From: a virus
Length of the DNA stretch: 49,945 nt
Reading direction: 5' to 3' (one strand)
IMG/VR virus record: IMGVR_UViG_3300005253_000501
Span: 1 to 49,945 of that record
Shown here: in pieces, positions 8,390 to 17,402 of the stretch
Layout of the letters: the number at the start of each line of letters is the position of its first letter
Position numbering within the stretch: position 1 is the stretch's first letter
Made by a program: the position numbers and the translations under genes
Notes under the pieces: generated by a model
What the model was told of the DNA's origin: nothing
Seen by the model: only the letters and a program-made list of their open reading frames with translations
Databases searched by the model: none

Positions 8390-9466
8390 TTAAAGGCCAC
8401 TGTTTTCATTTATAAGAAAACCGTGACGTTGGCGGTTGGTGCTACAGATGGCATAAGAGAGGTCTAATGTGACCTTCAAAACATTGTGTTGCTGGTCTCT
8501 CGGATACGGTTTACCTAAGACAAAGTTATTCTCCCGAAGAATACTAACTTTGATGTAATCCATATTACATGCAAGAATCGGATCAGTGCCATAAGTACTC
8601 GTATTGGCAGTATCCAATTTCTGGACATAGATAAACGGTGTACCCTTATAAATTGTATGACCATGATACTTACCAAGATCAGGTCCAACCTTATCATCTG
8701 ATAACAACTGAAGATGATTAAGATTTGTAAGAACATTGATGCTCGTAAAGTAACGATAATTCATAAAATTATGCTTCTGGGCAACCTCTTCTACCACGAT
8801 AGGTGGTATGAAGTTAGTCTGTATTGTTGCTCTATCCAATAGAGTAATCAGATTGTCACCTAAATTACCATCATGGTCAGCATAGTATGACGCATATCGA
8901 GCATTAAAACTCGCGCTTGATGCAACACCACCAACATCATAGGCAGTACCAGAACCATCATTATACCTTGCACTGTAGGCATTAAATGCTCCAACAGAAC
9001 CATCAGTACCTTCAGAAATCCACGAAATCAGTCCATGTGGATTTAGCTCATCAGACGCACTTGTAGGCGACTGAAAAATGGCATCATGAAGTATTTCAGC
9101 AAATTCACGGAACATGTTTTTACGCTTCCCGTTCAGATAATCATATACCTTAACATCGTCGCCCATATTCATACCAAGTTCAATACGGTTGTAAGACATG
9201 TTAGTTGTGGCATGAGTCCAATTAACTGTCCACTTGCTGTCCGTATTTACAACATTATCACTATCCTCTTCCCACAGAGAAATGTGTTTTGCATTTCCCT
9301 GATCTGCAAGAGTGATAAATCCTTCTATCCTATCACCACCGCCCAATACATATTTGTCCTTACCGAACAAATCATTGACAGCCTGATAGTTTGCCTCCTT
9401 TAGTGTCATCTCAAGACGATCACTATCCTTGGCATAACCTTCAAGCGTGGAAAATCCTATATCCAC
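8390..9466 (-). CDS. Major capsid protein
   Basis: About 358 residues from GTG at 9466. The order scaffold-like gene then this gene, the length, and the phrases FSTLEGYAKDSDRLEMTLKE near the start and YGTDPILACNMDYIKVSI near the end fit an HK97-fold major capsid protein. The start is uncertain. The best Shine-Dalgarno sequence (AAGGAAGGTG) lies about 30 bases upstream of the GTG, and the frame is open back to it through ATT and ATA codons but has no ATG, so translation may begin further upstream at a rare codon. A GroES homologue is encoded a few genes upstream. Confidence 0.7.
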   Translation of the reverse strand: MDIGFSTLEGYAKDSDRLEMTLKEANYQAVNDLFGKDKYVLGGGDRIEGFITLADQGNAKHISLWEEDSDNVVNTDSKWTVNWTHATTNMSYNRIELGMNMGDDVKVYDYLNGKRKNMFREFAEILHDAIFQSPTSASDELNPHGLISWISEGTDGSVGAFNAYSARYNDGSGTAYDVGGVASSASFNARYASYYADHDGNLGDNLITLLDRATIQTNFIPPIVVEEVAQKHNFMNYRYFTSINVLTNLNHLQLLSDDKVGPDLGKYHGHTIYKGTPFIYVQKLDTANTSTYGTDPILACNMDYIKVSILRENNFVLGKPYPRDQQHNVLKVTLDLSYAICSTNRQRHGFLINENSGL

Positions 9467-9517
9467 TGCCTGTTCTATACTAATTTCTATAATACACCTT
9501 CCTTAGCTGAGTAATCC

Positions 9518-10624
9518 TTACTCAATACCTGCTTTCTTCCTTGCCTGTTGGACGATATTGGCGGCCTTAGCATCCGTGTTTTTAAACACCTTAACCATCC
9601 TTCGTCTTGTTGGCTTAGGAGAAAATCGTTTTTGGTTATCTTTCAAATCCTTTACAACTTGTCTCGTTGCATTAGTAACTCCCTGCGTACCAGCATACCA
9701 AGTCAATGCTTCATTCATCGCACTCTCAAATGATCCACCATTAGTTTGATGAAACATATCAGCAACTTTGTACACCTTGGCTCTAACTGTCATCGCTGGA
9801 CTATTGGTAAAAATCTCACCGGATTGACTTTTAGGTAAATCTTTAGTGAGACCAAATTCCTTGAAAGTCTTGACATGTCGATCAAAAACATCATTGGCAA
9901 TTGCTCCCCGTTGCATTGAAGCTTCCTGAAGAGCTTTTTCTTTTGACGTTAATTCAAAGTCATCAACTTTCTTAAACTGGTCTGCAAATTTAGCCTCAAC
10001 CCTCCTTGTAATCACATCAACAATATCATTCGCAGCATCACCATGTTCTTTCTTAAACTTAGCCAGAGCTTCCTCATCAACGAGATCGGCCTTATCCTTG
10101 GCCCCCTTTTCCTCATCAACCTCCGTGTCTTGCCGGTGTGTTTCATCTTGCTCGAATTGATTGGCTAAATCTTCGAGAATCGAAATGTCGGTTTCGGCCA
10201 CCTTGATAATTTTATCTTCGGACCAACCAAGTTTCTTACCGGCAGCTTCCAGTCGAGGGTCAAGCTCAATATGCTCATATTCTGAAGTGTCTTCAACGTC
10301 CTCGGACTCAGACTTATCTTCTTCAGAAACACCCTGCGAATCATCGACTTCATCGCTGGAAACTTCATCCTCCTTGACTACATCTTCATCGGTCTTGATA
10401 GGGTTACCATCCTTATCTACCTCGACCATTTCAAAATCAGGTTCTTCCTGACCACGTATCTCCGCAAGCTTTTTACTTAAAGCCTCCGGTACAACGTCAC
10501 CATCTCCCATAGCATGAACAGGACCATTAGTTGAACTTTCCTTTTGTTCTTCGGTCTTCTCATCAACTACTTCGTCAGTGACTTTATCATCTTCTTTATC
10601 TTTCTTTCTATTCCATCCTAACAT
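9518..10624 (-). CDS. Scaffold-like head assembly protein
   Basis: 368 residues, extremely acidic in the first 160 (long Glu/Asp runs such as EDEVSSDEVDDSQGVSEED) with helical, charged sequence after, and a basic C-terminal tail (KPTRRRMVKVFKNTD). Acidic helical proteins of this size immediately upstream of the capsid gene are usually scaffolds, whose basic C-terminal end binds the coat protein. The assignment rests on composition and order, not on sequence family. Confidence 0.7.
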   Translation of the reverse strand: MLGWNRKKDKEDDKVTDEVVDEKTEEQKESSTNGPVHAMGDGDVVPEALSKKLAEIRGQEEPDFEMVEVDKDGNPIKTDEDVVKEDEVSSDEVDDSQGVSEEDKSESEDVEDTSEYEHIELDPRLEAAGKKLGWSEDKIIKVAETDISILEDLANQFEQDETHRQDTEVDEEKGAKDKADLVDEEALAKFKKEHGDAANDIVDVITRRVEAKFADQFKKVDDFELTSKEKALQEASMQRGAIANDVFDRHVKTFKEFGLTKDLPKSQSGEIFTNSPAMTVRAKVYKVADMFHQTNGGSFESAMNEALTWYAGTQGVTNATRQVVKDLKDNQKRFSPKPTRRRMVKVFKNTDAKAANIVQQARKKAGIE

Positions 10625-10827
10625 TGTCTGCCTCTTTCAATAATTTCATCTATAATTTCGTTCCCCGGTATTCTTGAAAGAAGAACTTGAACTAACTTTG
10701 TCAAATATTCTCTATCAAAATCTTCCAAAGGAATTTTCTTATAAGAAATGGGGCCTGAATCTTCCCCTGCAAAAAAGATTTTTCTAATTTCTTCATCAAT
10801 TTCTCTTTTTACCTCTTCTAAAATCAT
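10618..10827 (-). CDS. Small acidic protein, unknown
   Basis: 69 residues, starting MILEEVKREIDEEIRKIFF, overlapping the scaffold gene by 7 bases and the upstream gene by one base. Predicted helical and charged. No family recognised; translationally coupled with head genes. Confidence 0.6.
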   Translation of the reverse strand: MILEEVKREIDEEIRKIFFAGEDSGPISYKKIPLEDFDREYLTKLVQVLLSRIPGNEIIDEIIERGRQC

Positions 10828-11180
10828 TATTCTGCCCCTTCATCTAATTTATCTTCATCATCACCTGCAATAATAGCCCCAATCTTACAATCTCCACATT
10901 GTCTCTGTGCCGGGCTGTTAGGTAAGAAATACTTTTCACATTTCTCGCACTGATGCCCAATTTCCTTCAACTTAACCTGAAGTAAATTCTCTAAAAGTTC
11001 TGCAAACAAATCTTCTCCAGTTTCTTTATCAAATAACATACATTTCAAAATTCGGACCTTCTCACCTTGCCGAGAAATACGATATTGTATTGTAGGAACT
11101 TCACGCTTCAACTCAGGATAAGGAACATCCACAATACGAATGCCTGTTCCGTCTGTAAAACTGTGCTCTAGGTATACCAT
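10827..11180 (-). CDS. Zinc-binding small protein, unknown
   Basis: 117 residues. The C-terminal part carries CEKCEKYFLPNSPAQRQCGDC, a four-Cys zinc knuckle or ribbon; the N-terminal part is beta-rich with VPTIQYRISRQGEKVRILKC. Lies between the GroES homologue and the scaffold operon. A nucleic-acid or assembly-partner binding role is possible but not shown. Confidence 0.6.
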   Translation of the reverse strand: MVYLEHSFTDGTGIRIVDVPYPELKREVPTIQYRISRQGEKVRILKCMLFDKETGEDLFAELLENLLQVKLKEIGHQCEKCEKYFLPNSPAQRQCGDCKIGAIIAGDDEDKLDEGAE

Positions 11181-11462
11181 CTATTCTGCCTCCTTCAATA
11201 TTGCTACAATGTTTTCATCTTTGGCGAAGATACAAACCTCATCATTGATAACAGCAACCACTAAATTACGTGGATCAACTACTACCTTATCTCCAACTTT
11301 CACACTTTTAACATCACACCCAACTGCATTAACAATACCAACCTTATCTGTATTGGGTAGTTTAGCATTTTGAGGAAGATGTATTCCCCCCGATGTAACC
11401 ATTCCATCTTCTTTATTAGGTGCCTTTATTAAAATAATATCTTTTGCTGGAACCACCTTCAT
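11181..11462 (-). CDS. GroES-like co-chaperonin
   Basis: 93 residues, close to the 97 of bacterial GroES. It shows the family pattern: an N-terminal strand MKVVPAKDIILIKAPN, a mobile loop with TSGGIHLP, then GIVNAVG, VKVGDKVVVDP and the C-terminal KDENIVAIL. Co-chaperonins cap GroEL and set cage size. Some phages carry their own so that large capsid proteins fold. The gene lies just upstream of the scaffold and capsid genes, which fits that role. Whether it works with the host GroEL is inference. Confidence 0.85.
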   Translation of the reverse strand: MKVVPAKDIILIKAPNKEDGMVTSGGIHLPQNAKLPNTDKVGIVNAVGCDVKSVKVGDKVVVDPRNLVVAVINDEVCIFAKDENIVAILKEAE

Positions 11463-11474
11463 TTTCCTGTCTCC

Positions 11475-11798
11475 TTAATCATATTCGATATAATTCCTTT
11501 GTTTCATTCTTACTTTCTTTTCTGTTCTACCAGTGTAAAGCAAATGACCATTCTCATTATATTTACTACCCGGAAATCTCTTCATAGCTTCCTTAATCTG
11601 ACTTGGATGAACTCCCATAGCAATTGATACACGATCTGTATCTGTCTGTTGTGTCTTAGAACTCATAGATGAAACATAACTCCTTGGGGAAGGCTTCCCA
11701 CATTCAGAACAAGGAACTGTTTTTGCTCGTTTTGATATTGTTGAGAATTCTTCCATCTCAACCCCACAATCATCACATTTATATAAATAAAGAGGCAT
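11475..11798 (-). CDS. FmdB-like zinc ribbon protein
   Basis: 107 residues from ATG at 11798, chosen because AAAGGAGACAAA precedes it. The N-terminus MPLYLYKCDDCGVEMEEF and CSECGKPSPRSYV give the CxxC...CxxC zinc ribbon of the FmdB family of small regulatory proteins. The rest is basic and partly helical. Function in phages is unknown. Placed between portal-side genes and the GroES homologue. Confidence 0.7.
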   Translation of the reverse strand: MPLYLYKCDDCGVEMEEFSTISKRAKTVPCSECGKPSPRSYVSSMSSKTQQTDTDRVSIAMGVHPSQIKEAMKRFPGSKYNENGHLLYTGRTEKKVRMKQRNYIEYD

Positions 11799-11808
11799 TT
11801 TGTCTCCT

Positions 11809-12180
11809 TTACGCTGTTCCAAAAGCCGTAATTTCTAATGTTACTGCTTCCCCAGCATTATTGTTTTTTATTCTCACAATACCAGCAGGGGACGGTATGA
11901 CTGCTATCTCGCCCTCCTGAATCGTCAAACTTGCCGAGAAGCTCGAAGAGTAGTTTAGATGTACATCAACATCATTTGATACACATTTAAGAAACAGCAT
12001 TGTGACTGTACCCACATCGCCAAAAGATAATGTTTCGTCAACATCTGTCGTACCTTGTACAAGATACTGTTTGAATTTACGAGTAGCTACAGTTGCAGCA
12101 TCAAACTTCTCTGCAAACTCTTCAAGATTTCCAAGGCCTGTTAATTTAAGACCTACGCGCACTTGAGCAACAACGGCCAT
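11809..12180 (-). CDS. Small beta-rich protein, possible capsid accessory
   Basis: 123 residues, beta-rich (VHLNYSSSFSASLTIQEGEIA, GIVRIKNNNAGEAVTLEITAFG), with a helix around EFAEKFDAATVATRKFKQYL. Resembles decoration or cement proteins in size and composition only. Adjacent to the protease gene with a two-base gap. Confidence 0.55.
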   Translation of the reverse strand: MAVVAQVRVGLKLTGLGNLEEFAEKFDAATVATRKFKQYLVQGTTDVDETLSFGDVGTVTMLFLKCVSNDVDVHLNYSSSFSASLTIQEGEIAVIPSPAGIVRIKNNNAGEAVTLEITAFGTA

Positions 12181-12182
12181 TA

Positions 12183-12860
12183 TTATATCTCCAACTTTGC
12201 TTCTTTTAATGCTTTAAGTATTGCTTCAGTAGGAACAAAAAATGAAATCCTTGCCCTTCTTGATCCAACATGAACACCACGAATTTCACCATCCTTATCC
12301 AACACACAAGAACCACTATTTCCCGAAAATCCATCATAATCAGATTGTACTAAAATAACTTCCCCAAAAACCTCGGTAATATATGTCTCAACACTTGACA
12401 CAATTCCCTTTGATACACAATATTTCAATTGAAGACGATTACCCAAAATAAATAATTCCTCACCCCGTTCTGATTTCACCAAATCAAATTTAAGAGAAGG
12501 TTTCTTTACACTATGAAGTAAAAGAAAACCACAATCATAGTCTGGATGTACAATACTTTTTAATACCTCATATTCTGTGCCATCTTCAAAGATAATGCCA
12601 TTTGGTTCCCCCTCAGCTACATGACCTGCCGTTACTACAATATCATTACCTATATAAAATCCTGATGCTGGATGCCCCGGCCAATCAGCATGAATAACTT
12701 GTACTACTGATTGCATTGAAGATTCAATCATCTGAACTTGTGTCCTTGATACTTTTGAAATTGAATAGGGAGGTATTTGATATAAACCAGTAAGAAGTAA
12801 ACCAGTAGAAATAATTACTGCAATTAAAAATACACCTAATATTTTCTTAAACTCTTTCAT
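12183..12860 (-). CDS. Membrane-anchored trypsin-like serine protease
   Basis: 225 residues. Residues 6-26 are a hydrophobic segment (signal anchor or uncleaved signal). The rest matches a trypsin-like (S1) fold: TAGH with His80, DYDCGFLLL with Asp109, and GFSGNSGSCV with Ser182, so the catalytic triad appears complete. It sits between the portal and head genes. Head maturation proteases normally belong to other families and lack a membrane anchor, so a role in the cell envelope or cleavage of a host protein is just as plausible. Strong start: AGTAGGAGTAATAATG. Confidence 0.75.
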   Translation of the reverse strand: MKEFKKILGVFLIAVIISTGLLLTGLYQIPPYSISKVSRTQVQMIESSMQSVVQVIHADWPGHPASGFYIGNDIVVTAGHVAEGEPNGIIFEDGTEYEVLKSIVHPDYDCGFLLLHSVKKPSLKFDLVKSERGEELFILGNRLQLKYCVSKGIVSSVETYITEVFGEVILVQSDYDGFSGNSGSCVLDKDGEIRGVHVGSRRARISFFVPTEAILKALKEAKLEI

Positions 12861-12888
12861 TATTACTCCTACTTATTTAGTCAAGACC

Positions 12889-12936
12889 TCAAATAATCAT
12901 AAGGGTTATCAATATTATCAAAAATAATTTCTTCAT
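12889..12936 (-). CDS. Tiny hydrophobic peptide (tentative)
   Basis: 15 residues, MKKLFLIILITLMII, preceded by AGGAAACAACA. It looks like a bare signal or membrane segment between the portal and the protease gene. It could be a real micropeptide or the remnant of a lost gene. Confidence 0.3.
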   Translation of the reverse strand: MKKLFLIILITLMII

Positions 12937-12945
12937 TGTTGTTTC

Positions 12946-14694
12946 CTATTTATTTGGAGCGGAAGATTGACCAGCACGGGGGCTGGAAGCGTATTGCTGA
13001 AGATTTCCCATTCTACTTGCACTACTAGCTCCTTGACGATCGTCTGATTGACTGGTCATCTTGGATTGCTTTTGTGCCGGTTGATACGGTCCCATATCAT
13101 TTCCACTTTGAGGAACAGCACTTTGCCAAATATCTTCGATGTCCAATTGTAAATACTCAGCTATCTTGGTAGTTGCTGCATCAATATCAAGCCTAACCCC
13201 CTGCTGTGCAGCCAATGGCATTACAGGTAATACCCATCCAGATAAGAACTGCATTAACTTTTGACTCTGTATCGACGGGTTAAATCTTTGCATGGAATAT
13301 GGTTGAATCTTGAAGTTGAAATCATAGAAGTCACCCTCTCTTGCATACTTATCAAAGATTACTTCAACACTTCCAGCACCTTCAATTCTCTTGATAGTAG
13401 GAATTTGAATCATAGGATCATTCCAGATATACCAAGCAAATTTCTTCATAACACTCTGGGTAAAATCATATACCGAATTAACCATATCATCCACAATACG
13501 GGATGCGTTTGTCATCAACATTTGCTCTTGACCGAGCGTATTAGCTTGTGATCCCCTCCCACCAAGTTGATAAAGATTACCCCCTTGTATCGAAAACTGT
13601 TGTTCAAGATAACTAACCCACTCGTAATTCTCAGGGTTAGTGCCACCTAATTGAATTGCTTTAACATTGTTAATATCAGCAACTTTACAATTACCATTAT
13701 TTATTGTTGTTGCCATATTATCTGCATCTTCTTGAGCTTCAGGAGTATATACTAATATGTTTTTTTGAGCCTCCGCCTGTTCTCTCATCTTATTGATAAG
13801 AACATTCATTGCCGTATCCATATCAATCCAACCCCATGCCGGAGGTATGGGCATAGGTTGTTTCATTGCAAATTTATAACCAAGAAAATCATAAGGACCA
13901 TCTTCAGGACCGTCAAATACAGTAGTCTTTAATATTTTATAGTATTCACCATCAGCAAGAAGTGTTATTGTAATACCTTCATCTGGAAGGTAAACATCCA
14001 TCAACTTTGTCCAATATCGTAAAGTATGATAATCTGTACCTTGCACATTGGACTTCACAATATCTTTGATAGTATTATCACCATAAAGTTTGAAAGATGG
14101 TGAAATATGATCTGCATGTTTTAGACCAAAAAATTCTTTTGCAAGTTGAGTAGGCATTACATAATAATTACCTTCCATCTCAAAATCTTCTCTTGTGTCG
14201 GCAGCTACATCACCTATATAATCTTCATCGTCCACAGTAGCAGCGTAAGGTTGCCCAATATCAAGATTATTTCCATATATACTTGACTCCCACTCCTTCA
14301 TAATTCCAGTCTTTACAATACCAGCACCAAACATAGAATTGAAAATTGAAGGTCGTAATACTGTTTTAGAAAATTTAATCTCCTGTAACAAATGATTCAT
14401 AGCAAGTTGAGTTGTATAAGCCCAAGGTTTCAACTTTGGAATACGAGCTTCACAATTCACCCTCGGATTAGACATTGCCAGATAAGGAACTAAGATACCA
14501 ATTGCTCTATCCACAAGATTCATAGTATGTGTTTTAGCATTAGTGCCTTGATTAAAATAACCAGAAACCCAGCTACTAACCATCCTATTTCTTTTAGCCA
14601 AACGAGGTTGATCTGCCCTCCGCCAAATTCTGGCTCCTTCCCGAATTCTCTGGGTAAAAGTCTTACGAACATCCCGCTGATTGAGTAGGCTCAT
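12946..14694 (-). CDS. Portal protein
   Basis: 582 residues, directly after the large terminase gene and ahead of the protease and head genes, the normal portal position. Features agree with a portal: an Arg/Lys-rich N-terminus, WGWIDMDTAMNVLINKMREQAEAQKN in the helical centre, a long clip/stem/wing arrangement and a flexible Gln/Ser-rich tail. The portal forms the dodecameric DNA entry ring at one capsid vertex. Identified by position and size; motifs are not specific. Confidence 0.8.
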   Translation of the reverse strand: MSLLNQRDVRKTFTQRIREGARIWRRADQPRLAKRNRMVSSWVSGYFNQGTNAKTHTMNLVDRAIGILVPYLAMSNPRVNCEARIPKLKPWAYTTQLAMNHLLQEIKFSKTVLRPSIFNSMFGAGIVKTGIMKEWESSIYGNNLDIGQPYAATVDDEDYIGDVAADTREDFEMEGNYYVMPTQLAKEFFGLKHADHISPSFKLYGDNTIKDIVKSNVQGTDYHTLRYWTKLMDVYLPDEGITITLLADGEYYKILKTTVFDGPEDGPYDFLGYKFAMKQPMPIPPAWGWIDMDTAMNVLINKMREQAEAQKNILVYTPEAQEDADNMATTINNGNCKVADINNVKAIQLGGTNPENYEWVSYLEQQFSIQGGNLYQLGGRGSQANTLGQEQMLMTNASRIVDDMVNSVYDFTQSVMKKFAWYIWNDPMIQIPTIKRIEGAGSVEVIFDKYAREGDFYDFNFKIQPYSMQRFNPSIQSQKLMQFLSGWVLPVMPLAAQQGVRLDIDAATTKIAEYLQLDIEDIWQSAVPQSGNDMGPYQPAQKQSKMTSQSDDRQGASSASRMGNLQQYASSPRAGQSSAPNK

Positions 14695-14704
14695 GTTTGA
14701 TTCC

Positions 14705-16660
14705 TTACAGCCATTTATTCACTTCATTTTTCTTTCTACTGAGTTCTTTTTTTCGTTCCCGAATCCTGTGTAACATTGTATTCTTGCGAACTTTCTGTGC
14801 TTGCTTAACCTTAGCTTTTGGTTGCTCCTTCATGGCAAGAAGAGATAATCCAATGGCAATTACTCTATCTCCGTGAGCATAACGTGCTCCACTGGATTCT
14901 GTGGCCTGAGCAGCCAAACCAACATCCATAGTTCCACCCTGAAAAATGTAATCTCTAAGTTCCCTGATAGTTTGCATGTCATGTATTATTAAATACGGAA
15001 ATCTTTTATCAGTTTGAAGAGATTCATCAATAGCAGCATCAAGATCACCAAGAAGAGCATTCTTAGTGCCATTTATTCCTGTTGTAGAAGTCCAACCATA
15101 AGTCTTATTCCTTCCACGCTTGCGTGTCTTTGCTCTTTCATTTACTTTGTAATAAACAAAAGCATATCCAATCTTACGTATTCTATTGGCAAATGTATCA
15201 CCCGGACCATTTTGCTCCCAGATCAAATATGTATTACGTGATCCACCACCTGCCCACAAACACAAAGCTACTGCAAGTTCGGCAAAGTCAGTGACATCAA
15301 TATTTGGATTAACATATAAACCAACAACCTCACTTGTATTTACATCAGTAATGGCAGCAACACTATTACTTGCACCTGTCCCTCTTGATATATCACAGCT
15401 TACAATATAATTATGATCTTGTCTGGGCTTGCCATCAGGCAATGATCCCCACCATTTCAACAACTTAGGACCACCACGTTTGAATTCAACATCAACTGGT
15501 CTTTTATCTTTTATTTCATACTTCAATGTCCCTGTAAAAGTTGGCTCTTTAACAAACTTCTTTTCAATTCTAACCAGATTCATATCATCAAAGAACTGGT
15601 CAGCCGATCCTTGTGGAATACGTAAAATATTGATTGCTATATCCTGTTTTCTACGCCCACGAGCTTCCTGCCCATCAAGCCAAGGACTCCGATCACAACT
15701 AAAAAGTCTCTCTCCTCCATCAGCAACAAAGCTAATACTACCCATTTGCTCTTGAACTTCATCCGATGATTCAGCAACCTTCAACTGTAAGTCACTGTAA
15801 ATAAAGGACTTATGGTCTTCTATCTCATTGAATATTGTTGGACATTTCTCTCGATAATAATCAATATCATATATCTGAATTACATCCATCTCAGGAGAAT
15901 TATACAATCCGGGATTCTTTACTGGATTATCTTCCCAACCAAGAACAATTACTTCAACCTTATTGCTGTTGATAAGCCTGCTGTATGGATGTCCACTTCC
16001 CCACTTAAAATGTGTGCTGTTGAAAATACAACACGGCGTAACGTCTTGTATGTTATCGATAATGTACTGAGCTACTATTGGCTCAATACGAGCAGCTTCA
16101 TCTACAAGAACTGCCTTTGCTCTATCTGCTGCACCAAAATTATCTGTAGTTGCCTCACCGCCTATCTTGGAACCATTATCTAAATTCTCTAATGACAAAT
16201 GACTCTTAAACATATTAGGCCGCATGTACTCAGGCAAATTCCATAAGCCATAAAGTATTTTGTGCATAAGAGATTTATGTAAGCCGGGTACTCTTGTGCC
16301 CTTTGTAGGAAGACGAACACCCTGATCCACAAAATGCTCTGCTCTGGAACCAACAAGAAAAGACATATCATCATACAACAAAAAATAAGCACCAAACATC
16401 TTGCAGATAATTTCTGTTGCACCCTCTTCACGACTTTTATCAAATATTAAGTTGTGAGGATTCATTTCAGTTGCGTTGTCAATTGCATACTTCAAACGCT
16501 CTACACCATATTCTTGCTGAGGTCTTAAAATGAAAGGCACGTTCTGCTTACCGGGCATGGCACGAGCTTCATATACAAAAAAGGATGAATTAAATAATAT
16601 CTGTGGTTTATTCCTGCAAAGTTCCAGATAAGCATAAAGCATTCCCGGATCAAGTGACAT
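14705..16660 (-). CDS. terL: Terminase large subunit
   Basis: 651 residues from ATG at 16660, which follows the terS stop (TAAAATG). An in-frame ATG further upstream at 16786 would only read across terS. N-terminal ATPase: Walker A-like KSREEGATE at 75-83 and Walker B AVLVDEAARIE with Asp187-Glu188. C-terminal RNase H-like nuclease: VSCDISRGTGAS with Asp423 and HGDRVIAIGL near the end. The protein pumps DNA through the portal and cuts the concatemer. The tail (KVKQAQKVRKNTML to the end) is strongly basic. Confidence 0.92.
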   Translation of the reverse strand: MSLDPGMLYAYLELCRNKPQILFNSSFFVYEARAMPGKQNVPFILRPQQEYGVERLKYAIDNATEMNPHNLIFDKSREEGATEIICKMFGAYFLLYDDMSFLVGSRAEHFVDQGVRLPTKGTRVPGLHKSLMHKILYGLWNLPEYMRPNMFKSHLSLENLDNGSKIGGEATTDNFGAADRAKAVLVDEAARIEPIVAQYIIDNIQDVTPCCIFNSTHFKWGSGHPYSRLINSNKVEVIVLGWEDNPVKNPGLYNSPEMDVIQIYDIDYYREKCPTIFNEIEDHKSFIYSDLQLKVAESSDEVQEQMGSISFVADGGERLFSCDRSPWLDGQEARGRRKQDIAINILRIPQGSADQFFDDMNLVRIEKKFVKEPTFTGTLKYEIKDKRPVDVEFKRGGPKLLKWWGSLPDGKPRQDHNYIVSCDISRGTGASNSVAAITDVNTSEVVGLYVNPNIDVTDFAELAVALCLWAGGGSRNTYLIWEQNGPGDTFANRIRKIGYAFVYYKVNERAKTRKRGRNKTYGWTSTTGINGTKNALLGDLDAAIDESLQTDKRFPYLIIHDMQTIRELRDYIFQGGTMDVGLAAQATESSGARYAHGDRVIAIGLSLLAMKEQPKAKVKQAQKVRKNTMLHRIRERKKELSRKKNEVNKWL

Positions 16661-16661
16661 T

Positions 16662-17324
16662 TTACTGTGTAACTTTATCCTCCATCTGAGATTCTCCTCC
16701 ACGCTTCTTGGAATTGCTTCCAGAAGAATGCTTGGGTCTTCCATCAATTTGCTTATTCTTTTTGTCATCTGTAAATTCCGTCTCAATAATATCCTTTGGT
16801 AAGAACGCCCCTGCCAATCGTGTTATCTGTTCTGTAACAACCTTCCCTGAAATCTTAACATTTATATTTTTATTCTGATCTATTTCAATTTTATGGTTAC
16901 TTATCCAAGGCTCTTCTTCTTTTAACTGCCTTGATATGTTACAAAGGAGAAACATGAGAAGTGTCGAGTCAGGTTTCATTTCCTTATGAAATTCTGAAGT
17001 CTCAGCAGCGTACTTGGTAACTACACCCTTATCATCAATTTTCTGCTTGTACTTAATATTTTTTTCGACGTACGAATATCCGATAGCAGCACGTAACCCC
17101 TTTGCAATCAAATAACTTTTTGCTAATCTCTTTCCATCAGTAAATGCTTGTTTGAACAATGGATGTCTTTTTTTCCAAGTTCTAATCTTTGCTGGAGTAA
17201 TGCCAAGAAAATATCCAATATCTACCTCTGTCATACCGGATGCTACAAGGCGTGTCGCTGTTTCTAAAAAATCAACACTGAAGACAGCCCCCTGCTTCAA
17301 TCCCTTTTTTTCTTCATCACCCAT
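16662..17324 (-). CDS. terS: Terminase small subunit-like DNA-binding protein
   Basis: 220 residues upstream of terL. FLETATRLVASGMTEVDIGYFLGITPAKIRTWKKRHPLF is a helix-turn-helix as found in small terminase subunits and related small DNA-binding proteins. The central part is helical and the C-terminus very charged (KKNKQIDGRPKHSSGSNSKKRGG). It should recognise the packaging site and present it to TerL. GAAGGAGATAGAAG before the ATG is a strong ribosome site. The large hairpin at 17340-17402 lies just upstream. Confidence 0.75.
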   Translation of the reverse strand: MGDEEKKGLKQGAVFSVDFLETATRLVASGMTEVDIGYFLGITPAKIRTWKKRHPLFKQAFTDGKRLAKSYLIAKGLRAAIGYSYVEKNIKYKQKIDDKGVVTKYAAETSEFHKEMKPDSTLLMFLLCNISRQLKEEEPWISNHKIEIDQNKNINVKISGKVVTEQITRLAGAFLPKDIIETEFTDDKKNKQIDGRPKHSSGSNSKKRGGESQMEDKVTQ

Positions 17325-17339
17325 CTTCTATCTCCTTCA

Positions 17340-17402
17340 GAAGAGTGGCCTGCACCATCAGACAAAATGGAAAATTTTATGGTGCTAAGGCCCAGCCTCT
17401 TC
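17340..17402. other. Long imperfect hairpin upstream of terS
   Basis: Three helices line up in order: GAAGAG (17340-17345) with CTCTTC (17397-17402), GGCC (17347-17350) with GGCC (17389-17392), and GCACCAT (17352-17358) with ATGGTGC (17379-17385). Small internal loops separate them, and AAAAT/ATTTT can pair in the apical loop. On the minus strand it would form the 5' untranslated leader of terS. It could be a packaging site bound by TerS, a leader RNA structure, or a terminator without a clear T run. Confidence 0.6.

Noticed and set aside
13261-16443. Several frames antisense to portal and terminase genes
   Set aside because: They mirror strongly supported genes and show no ribosome sites or family motifs.
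16661-16786. Longer N-terminus for the large terminase subunit
   Set aside because: It overlaps terS by about 125 bases with no ribosome site; the ATG at 16660 directly after the terS stop is the natural start.
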